DNA from: Polymorphobacter sp.
Lineage (GTDB): Bacteria > Pseudomonadota > Alphaproteobacteria > Sphingomonadales > Sphingomonadaceae
Assembly: GCF_025362435.1 (NCBI RefSeq)
Contig: NZ_JANYGL010000105.1
Location: forward strand, 17,467 to 81,466
DNA: 64,000 nt
Direction of reading: 5' to 3'
A model generated the notes under the pieces. The model was not told the DNA's origin. It did no database searches and saw only the letters and a list, made by a program, of their open reading frames with translations. Positions within the stretch are counted from its first letter, which is position 1, and each line of letters begins with the position of its first letter. Shown in pieces: positions 12,152-21,353 of the stretch. A program made the position numbers and the translations under genes.

Positions 12152-13083
12152 AGCGTAGTGGCTGGAAGGACTGGCCTTTTCTTCCGGCTGCCGAGCGCCA
12201 CGACCAGTCCGGCCAGCGCCAGTGACGCGCCGACTGCGCTCGTGAAGCTCCAGCGATAGCCTTCGAAGATCGTTGAGAGCGTCATCGCGACGACCGGAAC
12301 GACGACGCTGGTGTAGGCGGCTGGGCCGGGGCCGATCCGGCGAATCAAGCGGTAATAGACGGTGAAGGCCACCGCCGACGCCGCCAGCGCAAGATATGTC
12401 AGGCCTGCGGCGTATTCGGGCCGGAAATCGAGCACCGGAGCTCCGCTCGTGGCGGCGGCGAAGGCGATGTCGCCGAGGGCGCCGTAGAACATCATCCAGG
12501 TCAGGGTCGGGAATGGCGCGAGCGAGCGGGCGAAGCTGCTCGCCTGCATGACGTTGCCAATCGAAGCGCAGAGCACGGCTGCACCGGCGAGGAGCAGACC
12601 GTCGAGGGTCGTGCCCCATGCTGCCGGATCGTGGCGATCGTCGGCAACGACCAGCGCGAGGCCAGTGATGCCGATGCCCGACCCGAGCAAGAACCTCAGC
12701 GATATCGGGGTCTTGAGGACGATCCGCGACAGCAGTGCGTTGGGCACGACGAGCAGCGCGAAGACCAGCGCGATCAGTCCCGATGTGACGTGGCGCTCGG
12801 ATGCGTAGACGAGGTTAAAATTGAGGGCGAACTGCGCGGTCCCGGCGATCGCGGCAAAGGCGTGGCCGCGGCGGCGCAGCGGCATCCAGCGCCCGGTGGC
12901 GATAGTGAATGCCGCCATCAGCGCGCAGGCGAGCGAGAAGCGGTAAGCGACCGACCATGGCGCCGGGACGACGCCGAGCTGGCCCTTGATCACCAGCCAC
13001 GTCGAGCCCCAGATCAGCGAGACGAGGACGAACTCGAGCGCCGGTAGCTTCGTCGTAAGTGCTGAGAGTTTCCGCGCTATCAA
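12148..13083 (-). CDS. DMT/EamA family transporter
   Basis: ALEFVLVSLIWGSTWLVIKGQLG plus multiple TM segments; TTG at 13083 proposed because the long ORF start lies inside ltaE. Confidence 0.8.
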   Translation of the reverse strand: MIARKLSALTTKLPALEFVLVSLIWGSTWLVIKGQLGVVPAPWSVAYRFSLACALMAAFTIATGRWMPLRRRGHAFAAIAGTAQFALNFNLVYASERHVTSGLIALVFALLVVPNALLSRIVLKTPISLRFLLGSGIGITGLALVVADDRHDPAAWGTTLDGLLLAGAAVLCASIGNVMQASSFARSLAPFPTLTWMMFYGALGDIAFAAATSGAPVLDFRPEYAAGLTYLALAASAVAFTVYYRLIRRIGPGPAAYTSVVVPVVAMTLSTIFEGYRWSFTSAVGASLALAGLVVALGSRKKRPVLPATTL

Positions 13084-13087
13084 GGAG

Positions 13088-14104
13088 TTAGGCGAGGCCT
13101 GCGACGGCCGTTGCAAGCGCGTCGATCGACCCGGCCGGGGTGTCCCAGGCAACGACGAAGCGCGCGATGTGCTCGGCGGGATCGCCCCAGTCGTAAAAGG
13201 TGAAGCCGGCGTCGCGGAGGCGGGTGGCGCCGCCGGGGCCGAGGTTGGCGAAGACCTCGTTTGCCTCGACCGGGTAGACGGCCCGGTCGCCGAGGACGGC
13301 GGCGAGGCGGGCGGCACCGGCGTTGGCCTGCGCGGCGTTGCGCAGCCACGCATTTGTCTCAACATATGCAAGGAGTTGGGCTGCGTTGAAGCGTCCCTTG
13401 CTCGGCATCTGGCCGGCGCGCTTGCGGCGGAAGCGGATCGCCTCGACCAACGTCGGATCGAAGATCACCATTGCCTCGGCCGTCATGCCGCCGTTCTTGA
13501 TCGCGCCGAGGCTGAGGATGTCGACGCCGGCGCGGCTGGTAATGTCGGCGGGGTGGCAGCCCAACGATACCAGGGCGTTGGCGAAGCGAGCGCCGTCCAT
13601 GTGGACCTTCCAGCCGCGCGATTTTGCGTAGGTCGCGAGCGCCGCGACCTCGTCGGGGGTGTAGATCGTGCCGCATTCGGTGGCCTGGGTCAGCGATAGC
13701 GCACCAAGTTGGACTTGATGGACCCCTCCCCGGTGCGCGGCGAGACTGGCGGCAACCGAGTCCGGGCTGAGTTTTCCGTCAACCCCCTGACAAAGCAGCA
13801 GTTTTGCGCCGCCGCTGAAAAACTCGGGGGCGCCGCATTCGTCGACGTGGATGTGCGCCTCCGCATGGCAGGCGACCGCGCCGTACGGCGGGACCATCGC
13901 GGCGAGGGCGAGGGCGTTCGCGGCCGTCCCGGTCGACACCGGCAGGACAGTGCAAGGCGTTGCAAAGACGTCGGAATATACTGCGTCGAGGCGTTCGGTC
14001 CACGGGTCGGCATCGTACGCTCCGGTGGTCGAGACATTGGCTTCGACGACTGCGGCAAGGACTTCGGGGCACACCGAGGCGGCGTTGTCGGACTGGAAAT
14101 TCAT
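13088..14104 (-). CDS. ltaE: Threonine aldolase / beta-eliminating lyase family
   Basis: N-terminal MNFQSDNAA..CPEVL; DGARFANALVSLG PLP-aldolase motif. Confidence 0.85.
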   Translation of the reverse strand: MNFQSDNAASVCPEVLAAVVEANVSTTGAYDADPWTERLDAVYSDVFATPCTVLPVSTGTAANALALAAMVPPYGAVACHAEAHIHVDECGAPEFFSGGAKLLLCQGVDGKLSPDSVAASLAAHRGGVHQVQLGALSLTQATECGTIYTPDEVAALATYAKSRGWKVHMDGARFANALVSLGCHPADITSRAGVDILSLGAIKNGGMTAEAMVIFDPTLVEAIRFRRKRAGQMPSKGRFNAAQLLAYVETNAWLRNAAQANAGAARLAAVLGDRAVYPVEANEVFANLGPGGATRLRDAGFTFYDWGDPAEHIARFVVAWDTPAGSIDALATAVAGLA

Positions 14105-14220
14105 CGTCCGGGGCTAGGCGGCGGTGCGGCGCGGGTCAACCGCACACAGGCCGCACATCGCCCAAACACCGTCACGACATCGTGCTCCCACGGAGGCGCA
14201 TCGCGAACCGCCCGGTGCAT
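14101..14220 (-). CDS. Candidate 39-aa small protein with CxxC motif
   Basis: MHRAVRDAPPWEHDVVTVFGRCAACVRLTRAAPPPSPGR; TGA overlaps the ltaE ATG (ATGA); below the ORF-track cutoff; no clear RBS. Confidence 0.25.
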   Translation of the reverse strand: MHRAVRDAPPWEHDVVTVFGRCAACVRLTRAAPPPSPGR

Positions 14221-14256
14221 GCCACTGATATCGCAGTTGCCAACTCCGCGGCGAAG

Positions 14257-14901
14257 CTACTTCGTCGCGTCGGGCTGGCGTTCGGGCCGTGACGCCGCGA
14301 CCGCAGGAAGCGCGTTCAGGCGGACGTCGATCGCCGACAGCTTCGGGAAGCGGGCGATGTCGGCCTGGAGCCGCCGCGCGTTCCACATCTGCGGGACGAG
14401 GCAGATATCGGCGAGCGTCACCGTATCACCAAACAGGTACGTTCCCGTCGCGGCCTCGGCGATCTCCTCGAGCGCCTCGAAGCCGACCTCGATCCAGTGG
14501 CGGTACCACGTGTCGACGGCGTCCTGTGGCTGCGCGAGCGGCCCGCGCAGGTAGTTGAGCACACGGAGATTGTTGACCGGATGGATGTCGCAGGCGATCT
14601 GCTGCGCGATGCCGCGGACGCGGGCGCGACCAAGCGGGTCCTGCGGCAGCAACGGCGGCTCGGGATAGACCTCGTCGAGATATTCGACGATCGCGAGGCT
14701 TTGGTTGATCCCGGCATCGCCGTCGATTAGGTACGGCACCATCCCCTGCGGGTTGAGCAGCTTGAAGCCGATCCCCGACTGCGCCCCCTTCGCGAGGTTG
14801 ATAGGCACCTGTTCATAGGCAATCCCCTTGATCGCCAGCGCGATGCGGACGCGGTACGACGCCGACGAGCGCCAATAGCCATAGAGGGTGCGGGTGGTCA
14901 T
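14257..14901 (-). CDS. maiA: Maleylacetoacetate isomerase (zeta-class GST)
   Basis: LYGYWRSSASYRVRIALAIKGI (SSxSxRVR), QSLAIVEYLDE, VTLADICLVPQ. Confidence 0.92.
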   Translation of the reverse strand: MTTRTLYGYWRSSASYRVRIALAIKGIAYEQVPINLAKGAQSGIGFKLLNPQGMVPYLIDGDAGINQSLAIVEYLDEVYPEPPLLPQDPLGRARVRGIAQQIACDIHPVNNLRVLNYLRGPLAQPQDAVDTWYRHWIEVGFEALEEIAEAATGTYLFGDTVTLADICLVPQMWNARRLQADIARFPKLSAIDVRLNALPAVAASRPERQPDATK

Positions 14902-15071
14902 CGGAGAGCCTCGTTCGAATAGATGATCATCACCGCTGGGCGGTGGCGCAGCGACGTATCGCGTTTAACCGCCAAGGACAACGCGATGACCGGTTTCACC
15001 CCCGGTCTTCAATGTGGGCGGCTTTTGCATCGATCTCGGTTTCAGCCATGAACGAGTTGAGGCCGGTCGCT

Positions 15072-17639
15072 TCAAATGTTGGTAATCGTCGCAGCCAGTG
15101 GCTTCGCCAATGCCCGTGCGATGCAGTCGAGCGTATATGGCTTGGTGATCGACGGCGCCGAGCGATGCGCCAACGGATATTCTATGCCGCTGCCATAGCC
15201 CGTTCCGAAGACGTAGGGGATGCCGAGTTCACGCAGGCGATCGGCGATCGGCCAGCTCATCTCGGCGCCAAGGTTGACGTCGAGTAGCGCGAAGCTGGGG
15301 GTCTCAATGCGCAGGATGTCGAGCGCGTCGGCGACGTTGCCCGACACCAGCACGATGTCTGCACCCATCTCGAGCAGCAGGTCTTCGGCATCGAGCGCGA
15401 TGATCATGTTGTCTTCGACCAGAAGCACCGTGCCGGAAAGCCGGGTGGCAGCTTTGGTCGTGACGGCAGGTACCACCGCCGCCGCCGGACCGTCGCCGCG
15501 CACGACCTGCGTGGCGGGCACGACGAAGCGACAATGCAGACCGGCCGCCGCATAGTCGAGCGTCGCCTCCCCGCCGAGTTCGTGCGGGATCGAACGCTGG
15601 ATGATCTCCGAGCCGAAGCCGCGCCGGGTTGGCGGCATTACCAGCGCACCGCCGCTTTCCTGCCAGTCGATCACCAGCCTCGCGCTCCCGTCGAGATGCC
15701 ATGTGACACTGACCTGACCAGCCTCGCCGGTGAGCGCCCCATGCTTGGCGGCATTGGTCATCAGTTCGTGGACGACCAGCGCGACCGTCGAAAAGGCCTG
15801 CGGCTGGAGCAGCACGGTTGGCCCGCTGGAGACGACGCGCGCTGCCCCGGTGCCGAGGAACGCCGCCGCCTCGGTCGAAATCAATGTCGCCAGCGACCCC
15901 GGGCCCCAGTTCTTGGCGGTGATCTGGTCGTGGGCGCGCGCGAGGGCGTGGACGCGGTCGCCGAGCACGGTCGCGAACGTATCGAGATCACGAGCATTCA
16001 AGCGGCTTTGCGTGACCAGCCCGCGGATCAGCGTCAGGATATTCCGCACCCGGTGGTTGAGCTCGGCAATCAGCAGCTCCTGTTTCTGCGACGCTGCCCG
16101 GTTTTCGACTTCGGTCATGCCGGCTTGCTGGAGGACCATCTCGAGCAGCGTGACGCGCATGACCTCGGCCGCGGCCAGTTCCGCCGGGGTCCACGCGGCC
16201 GACTGACCGCGGACGATCTCGCGCCATGCCTCGAAGCTCTTGCGCGGCGACAGCCGGGGGCCGTCGGGGCCGTCGGTGATCAATTTGTCCGGCTTGCCGG
16301 CCCAACTTACGAAATGCGGCAGCTCGCGGCGGAAGAAGACGATATAGTCCCGCGGCGCACGCGAGATCGGCAGGACGAGCATGCCGGCAGCCTGGGCGAC
16401 GAAGCTGCTTCCCGGCGCATAAACCTGGCCCAGCTCCGCCGTGGCATAGATCCGGCCGGCAGCGTTGACCTCGAGAAAGCCTTGCAGAGCGTCACATTCG
16501 GCCGCCGTCGGCGTGCTGCCGTCGAGCGTCAGGGCGCCGTCGATACAGATCGCGATGCCGTCGCACGGGACCAGCTCGGACATCCGTTCGGCGAGCGTGG
16601 CGATGCTTTCGGCCGCCGATCCGCGCTCGATGACTGCGGCGACGAGGTCCTCGCGGAGCCGACGGGTGTGCGCCTCATACGCAGCGATGTCGGCCCGCTC
16701 GCGTTTCTCGATCAGAAGCGACAACATCTGGCCGAACAGCTCGACCGTGGTCCGCTGCTCGAAGCCGACATGCCGCGGCGCCATATGATGGCACGAAATC
16801 ATGCCCCACAGTCTGCCGTCGCGAACCAGCGAGACGGTCATCGTCGCGCCGACGCCCATGTTCCTGAGATATTCGATGTGCATGATCGAATGCGCCCGCA
16901 ATGTGCTCATCGACAGGTCGAGCGGCGTGTTCGACCGGGCCGGCAAGGTCATCAGGGGGCTCGGCTCGCCCTCGACATCGACGAGCAGCCGGACCGGGTT
17001 GCGCAGCAGCAACGCGCGCGCCTGCAGCGGAATGTCGGAGGCCGGATAGCGCAGCCCGAGATACGGCGGGAGGCCGGGCCGGACACGCTCGGCAACCACC
17101 TCGCCCGAACCGTCGGCCTCGAACCGATAGATCATCACCCGGTCGAAGCCGGTCAGCGCATGGACCAGCCGCGCGGCCTCCTCCACCAGCTTCGACGGCC
17201 CCTGCATCCGTCCCAGCATCGACCTGACCATGGCGCCGGCATTGAGCGTGCCGGCGGCGATATGCGGTTCGCCTTCGATCACCATCAGGTCGCCGGAACG
17301 ATGGATCGCGAGATCGTAAAGAGCGCCATCGTCCTGCAACTGGATGGCGAAGGCGCGTTCGACGGCATCGGGACCGCTCAGCACCGACAGGCGATTGCGG
17401 ACCTCGTGGATCGCCTCGTCGCGGAACACATTGCGGAATGGGCCGCCAAGCACTGCCTCGACCGCGAGGCCGAGGTGGTCGGCGACGTTCGCCGAAACCT
17501 GGGAAATCTGCCAGTCGCTGGTCAGGGCGAGAAGAAAGCCGATCGGCTGGATCGCGCCGATATACTGGATCGGCTCGCGGTCGCAGCTGGTCAGGTCGAC
17601 CGTGTACGGCTCGACCAGGTTCGTCTCGACGCCCGCCAT
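15072..17639 (-). CDS. Bacteriophytochrome: PAS-GAF-PHY-HWE/HisKA_2 histidine kinase with C-terminal receiver domain
   Basis: Cys19 in TSCDREPIQYIGAIQPIG; YPASDIPLQAR; SPRKSF tongue motif; ELNHRVRN H-box; C-terminal VLLVEDNMIIALDAEDLL..LLDVNL..KPYT. Confidence 0.93.
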   Translation of the reverse strand: MAGVETNLVEPYTVDLTSCDREPIQYIGAIQPIGFLLALTSDWQISQVSANVADHLGLAVEAVLGGPFRNVFRDEAIHEVRNRLSVLSGPDAVERAFAIQLQDDGALYDLAIHRSGDLMVIEGEPHIAAGTLNAGAMVRSMLGRMQGPSKLVEEAARLVHALTGFDRVMIYRFEADGSGEVVAERVRPGLPPYLGLRYPASDIPLQARALLLRNPVRLLVDVEGEPSPLMTLPARSNTPLDLSMSTLRAHSIMHIEYLRNMGVGATMTVSLVRDGRLWGMISCHHMAPRHVGFEQRTTVELFGQMLSLLIEKRERADIAAYEAHTRRLREDLVAAVIERGSAAESIATLAERMSELVPCDGIAICIDGALTLDGSTPTAAECDALQGFLEVNAAGRIYATAELGQVYAPGSSFVAQAAGMLVLPISRAPRDYIVFFRRELPHFVSWAGKPDKLITDGPDGPRLSPRKSFEAWREIVRGQSAAWTPAELAAAEVMRVTLLEMVLQQAGMTEVENRAASQKQELLIAELNHRVRNILTLIRGLVTQSRLNARDLDTFATVLGDRVHALARAHDQITAKNWGPGSLATLISTEAAAFLGTGAARVVSSGPTVLLQPQAFSTVALVVHELMTNAAKHGALTGEAGQVSVTWHLDGSARLVIDWQESGGALVMPPTRRGFGSEIIQRSIPHELGGEATLDYAAAGLHCRFVVPATQVVRGDGPAAAVVPAVTTKAATRLSGTVLLVEDNMIIALDAEDLLLEMGADIVLVSGNVADALDILRIETPSFALLDVNLGAEMSWPIADRLRELGIPYVFGTGYGSGIEYPLAHRSAPSITKPYTLDCIARALAKPLAATITNI

Positions 17640-17820
17640 TTGGCAGCCTTTCTGTTGCCGACCTTAAAACCGGGCTGCATCGGCGACAGCGAGGGAACTA
17701 TAACTGATTGTACAATATCGACTAATTCTTTCGGCGTTAATCTTGTGGCATGACCCGCCCGAACGCGCCGGCAGCTATGCAGCGCGTTCGCTGATCACGC
17801 GGGCCAGACCGCCCTTATCG

Positions 17821-19242
17821 TCAGCGCGTCTTTGCCCCGGCAACCGGGCGCGAGGCGTCGAACGGGTTCTTGCCGCCGCGGAAATTGAGGCGAATTGGCA
17901 CACCGTCGAAGCCGAGCTCCTCGCGCAACGAATTAACCAGATAGCGGTGGTAGCTCGCCGGCAGGTCTTCGGTGCGGTTGCCGAAGATGACGAAGGTCGG
18001 CGGCCGCGACGCGACCTGGGTGGCGTAGCGCAGCTTGATGCGCTTGCCCCCGGCGGCGGGGGGCGGGTTGCGTTCGAGCGCGGATTCGAACCAGCGGTTG
18101 AGCGCGCTCGTCGAGACGCGGCGGCTCCACCCCTCGCGCGCGTCGAATGCCGCCTTCATCAGCAGGTCGAGGTTGCGCCCCGTCAGCCCGGCAATGGCGA
18201 CGAGCGGCACGTTCCTGATCTGCGACAGGCCGTCGTCGAGCGCCTTGCGGACCCCCTGGAACAGCGACGACAGGTCGTGCGCGGCGTCCCATTTGTTAAG
18301 CGCGATGACCAGCGCGCGGCCTTCGCTCAAGACCATGTCGGCAATCCGCAGATCCTGCGCCTCGAGCCCGAGGGTCGCGTCGAGCAGCAGGACGACGACC
18401 TCGGCGAAGTCGACGGCGAACTTGGTGTCGACCGCCGACATCCGTTCGAGCTTGTCGGTGACCTTCGAGCGGCGGCGCAAGCCCGCGGTGTCGACCAGCC
18501 GGACCGGGCGCATGATGCCGTCGCGCTCCCACTCCCAGTCGATCGCGATCGAGTCGCGGGTGATACCCGCCTCGGGGCCGACGACGAGGCGGTCCTCGCC
18601 GAGCAGGCGGTTGATCAGCGTCGACTTGCCCGCGTTCGGGCGCCCGACGATCGCCAGCTTGAGCGGCTCGCTCGACAGCCGCGCCTCGGTCTCCTCCTCG
18701 GTTTCCTCGGCGATGATCTCCTCGCCGCGCGCGATCAGCGGGTCGAGGTGGGGGATCAGCGCTTCGTACAGGTCGGCCATGCCCTCGCCGTGTTCGGCCG
18801 AAATCTGCACCGGCTCGCCGAAGCCGAGTTCATAGCTTTCGGCGACCCCGACCTCGCCGGCGCGACCCTCGGCCTTGTTGGCGACGAGGATCAGCGGGGT
18901 GTCGTGGGCGCGGAGCCATTGCGCGAAGTGGCGGTCGAGCGGGGTGATCCCGGCGCGCGCGTCGAACACCATCAGCGCGACATCGCCGTCGACCAGCGCG
19001 GCGTCGGTCTGCGCGCGCATCCGCCCGGCAAGGCTGAGCGCGTCGGCTTCCTCAAGGCCCGCGGTATCGACGATGCGGAACTTGAGGTCGTACAGCATCG
19101 CGTCGCCCTCCCGCCGGTCGCGGGTGACCCCGGGGGTATCGTCGACCAGCGCGAGCTTGCGACCGACGAGGCGGTTGAACAGGGTCGACTTGCCGACGTT
19201 GGGGCGGCCGATGATGACGACGGTAGGATGGCGGGCAATCAT
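17821..19242 (-). CDS. der: Ribosome biogenesis GTPase Der (EngA)
   Basis: Tandem G domains: IIGRPNVGKSTLFNRLVG and IVGRPNAGKSTLINRLLG; C-terminal KH-like domain. Confidence 0.97.
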   Translation of the reverse strand: MIARHPTVVIIGRPNVGKSTLFNRLVGRKLALVDDTPGVTRDRREGDAMLYDLKFRIVDTAGLEEADALSLAGRMRAQTDAALVDGDVALMVFDARAGITPLDRHFAQWLRAHDTPLILVANKAEGRAGEVGVAESYELGFGEPVQISAEHGEGMADLYEALIPHLDPLIARGEEIIAEETEEETEARLSSEPLKLAIVGRPNAGKSTLINRLLGEDRLVVGPEAGITRDSIAIDWEWERDGIMRPVRLVDTAGLRRRSKVTDKLERMSAVDTKFAVDFAEVVVLLLDATLGLEAQDLRIADMVLSEGRALVIALNKWDAAHDLSSLFQGVRKALDDGLSQIRNVPLVAIAGLTGRNLDLLMKAAFDAREGWSRRVSTSALNRWFESALERNPPPAAGGKRIKLRYATQVASRPPTFVIFGNRTEDLPASYHRYLVNSLREELGFDGVPIRLNFRGGKNPFDASRPVAGAKTR

Positions 19243-19306
19243 CGGGGGGCTCTAGCACCACCCCCCGATTTCGGCCACCGCATAGGAACCGCGGTAAAAG
19301 CGGCGG

Positions 19307-20104
19307 CTATTGCTTGATCATCGTCGCCACCGACGTCGTGCCGTGGAGCAGGTCGTTCTGGTCGGCACGGATCGTCTTGCCGTCGGCGGCCACTGCAAAC
19401 GTGAAGATGCCGATCGCCTTGCCGTCGCGGTAATCGGTCTCGACCAGCGTGTCGGGCCCGGTCCGCTTGAGCGCGACGCTTGTCCAGCCGGCGTCGCCAA
19501 CGACCGGCGACTGCGGCCCGTCGATCGTCGTGGTGTACGACACCCCGGTCGGGGTCTTGATCGTCATCGCCTTGCCGTCGAGGTGCATCGTCATCAACAG
19601 GCCGGCGTCGCTGACCTCGGCCGCCGTCGTCGTGTCGATCCACGATCCCGACGCAGCGTGCGACCCTGCGGGACCGGCGGCGGCGCGCTTGGATATCTGC
19701 TTGCCGGTCACCGCGACACCGTTCACCGCGGTCATGTCGTTGAAGGTTGTCGTCTGGGTCGCGTCGTCGGCGGCGACGACCCGCGTCGAATCGACCATAG
19801 GCTTGCCGCCCTTGCGCGCATTCCACGTCATCGTCTGCGGGTCGACGACCGCGACCGCGACTTCGTCGTAATACGGGACGCCGACAACCGGGTGGAAGGC
19901 ACCGTCGGCGACGACGGTGTAGGCGGGGACGCAGCTCGGGCACGAGTAGTTGCCACCGGTCAAAAGATAGACGTTCGGCTTGGTCGAGAGCTGCATCGTC
20001 GCGACGTCGAACTTCCATGTCCCGTCGAACTTGCTCGCGGCAGTCGCGGGCGCGACGGCGGTCAGCAGGACGAACGCCGCGGTGATTCCGGTAAGACGAT
20101 GCAT
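19307..20104 (-). CDS. Secreted hypothetical protein
   Basis: Signal peptide MHRLTGITAAFVLLTAVAPATAA; CPSC motif; beta-rich Thr/Val-rich body. Confidence 0.7.
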   Translation of the reverse strand: MHRLTGITAAFVLLTAVAPATAASKFDGTWKFDVATMQLSTKPNVYLLTGGNYSCPSCVPAYTVVADGAFHPVVGVPYYDEVAVAVVDPQTMTWNARKGGKPMVDSTRVVAADDATQTTTFNDMTAVNGVAVTGKQISKRAAAGPAGSHAASGSWIDTTTAAEVSDAGLLMTMHLDGKAMTIKTPTGVSYTTTIDGPQSPVVGDAGWTSVALKRTGPDTLVETDYRDGKAIGIFTFAVAADGKTIRADQNDLLHGTTSVATMIKQ

Positions 20105-20228
20105 AGGGCCCCCTTGATGATCCCGGAGGCGGTGCGCCGGCGGGCAGCTCCACGCGACTCTAGATTTCGTACGCGCAATGACTGCCACCGCCCGGCGGAT
20201 AGAGCAATCCGTTTCGGCAGCTTACCAA

Positions 20229-21353
20229 TTAGGGCGCGGTCGCGGCAACCTCGCGGCGGGCGTGCCAGCCACGCATGGCGTTCTTGAACGCCGTCTGGAG
20301 CCAGCGTTCGGGGTAGGCCATGATCGCAATGCTGACGGTGAGGACGACCCCAAGCGCGGCGACGAAAACCAGCGGGCGCGACCAGCCGAGCGCGGCGAGC
20401 GCGGGGACGACGACGAGGCCGAGCGTATAGTGGTTGAGATATATGGGATAGCTCAGCCGGCCGAGGCGGCGGATCAGCGGGACCTGCCGCGGGTAGGCCT
20501 TGATCCAGCCGCTGCGCGCGACGCTGACCAGCAGCACGCCAAGCGACGCCCACCATAGGGCGAGGCTGACGAGGTTCGCGCCGAGCCCCGGCCGGTCGAT
20601 GCAGATCTCGACCGAGCAGAAGACGAGTAGCCCGGCGATCCAGGCATTACCGGCGCGGGTGAAGCCGCGATCGAAGCCGCTCCAGATCAGCATCCCCACC
20701 GCGAACAGGACGCCGTGGCGGAGGAGGAAGACCTTGAACGGGAAGCGCTGGAGGATACTCACGAGGTGCGTGGCGGCGGGGCCGGGCGTCGCCTCGGCGG
20801 TGACGAGGGCGATCAGATAGAACGCGCTGAGGACGCCCAGCACCTTGGCGACGCGCCCGAAGGTGGCGGTCCCGCCGCGCCACAGCACCGCGTAGATCAG
20901 CAGGTAGAAGACTGCCTCGACGATGAGCGTCCAGACGACGCCATCGATATACGGCCCGATCGGCGACAACACGGCGTAGCGAAGATAGTCAGCGGCGACC
21001 GACCCGAGCGGAACCCCGGTCGACAGCATCGCGACGCTGGCGACGAGTCCGCTGATCCACAGCGCGGGGAACACCCGGATCGCGCGGCGCAGCGCGAAGT
21101 CGTTGGGCGTGCTGCCGACCGCGCTCGCCGAGATGACGAACCCCGAGATCAGGAAGAAGATCTCGACCCCGATCGAGCCGATCGCCGACATCGGCTCGAG
21201 AAAGCCGAACGCGGCGTCGCGTACCGGCCCCGTCGCCGATGGATAAGCCCAGGCATACAGCCCGAAATGGTCGGCGATGACGAGGCCGGCGGCGGCAAAT
21301 CGCAACAGGTCGAGCCCGGCGAAATAGTCGCTCTTCGCCGCGCCGCCCGCCAT
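20229..21353 (-). CDS. Acyltransferase family (OafA/YrhL-like) integral membrane protein
   Basis: YFAGLDLLRFAAAGLVIADHF..., IGVEIFFLISGFVI; ~10 TM segments. Confidence 0.88.
   Translation of the reverse strand: MAGGAAKSDYFAGLDLLRFAAAGLVIADHFGLYAWAYPSATGPVRDAAFGFLEPMSAIGSIGVEIFFLISGFVISASAVGSTPNDFALRRAIRVFPALWISGLVASVAMLSTGVPLGSVAADYLRYAVLSPIGPYIDGVVWTLIVEAVFYLLIYAVLWRGGTATFGRVAKVLGVLSAFYLIALVTAEATPGPAATHLVSILQRFPFKVFLLRHGVLFAVGMLIWSGFDRGFTRAGNAWIAGLLVFCSVEICIDRPGLGANLVSLALWWASLGVLLVSVARSGWIKAYPRQVPLIRRLGRLSYPIYLNHYTLGLVVVPALAALGWSRPLVFVAALGVVLTVSIAIMAYPERWLQTAFKNAMRGWHARREVAATAP

Noticed and set aside
13084-13371. N-terminal extension of the EamA transporter ORF
   Set aside because: Pro/Ser/Thr-rich translation of ltaE coding sequence in the wrong frame; transporter homology begins only after ~13083
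15534-17753. 739-aa plus-strand ORF opposite the phytochrome gene
   Set aside because: Antisense shadow; the minus strand encodes an unmistakable phytochrome kinase
17743-19317. 524-aa plus-strand ORF opposite der
   Set aside because: Antisense shadow of Der; low-complexity Asp/Arg/Leu composition
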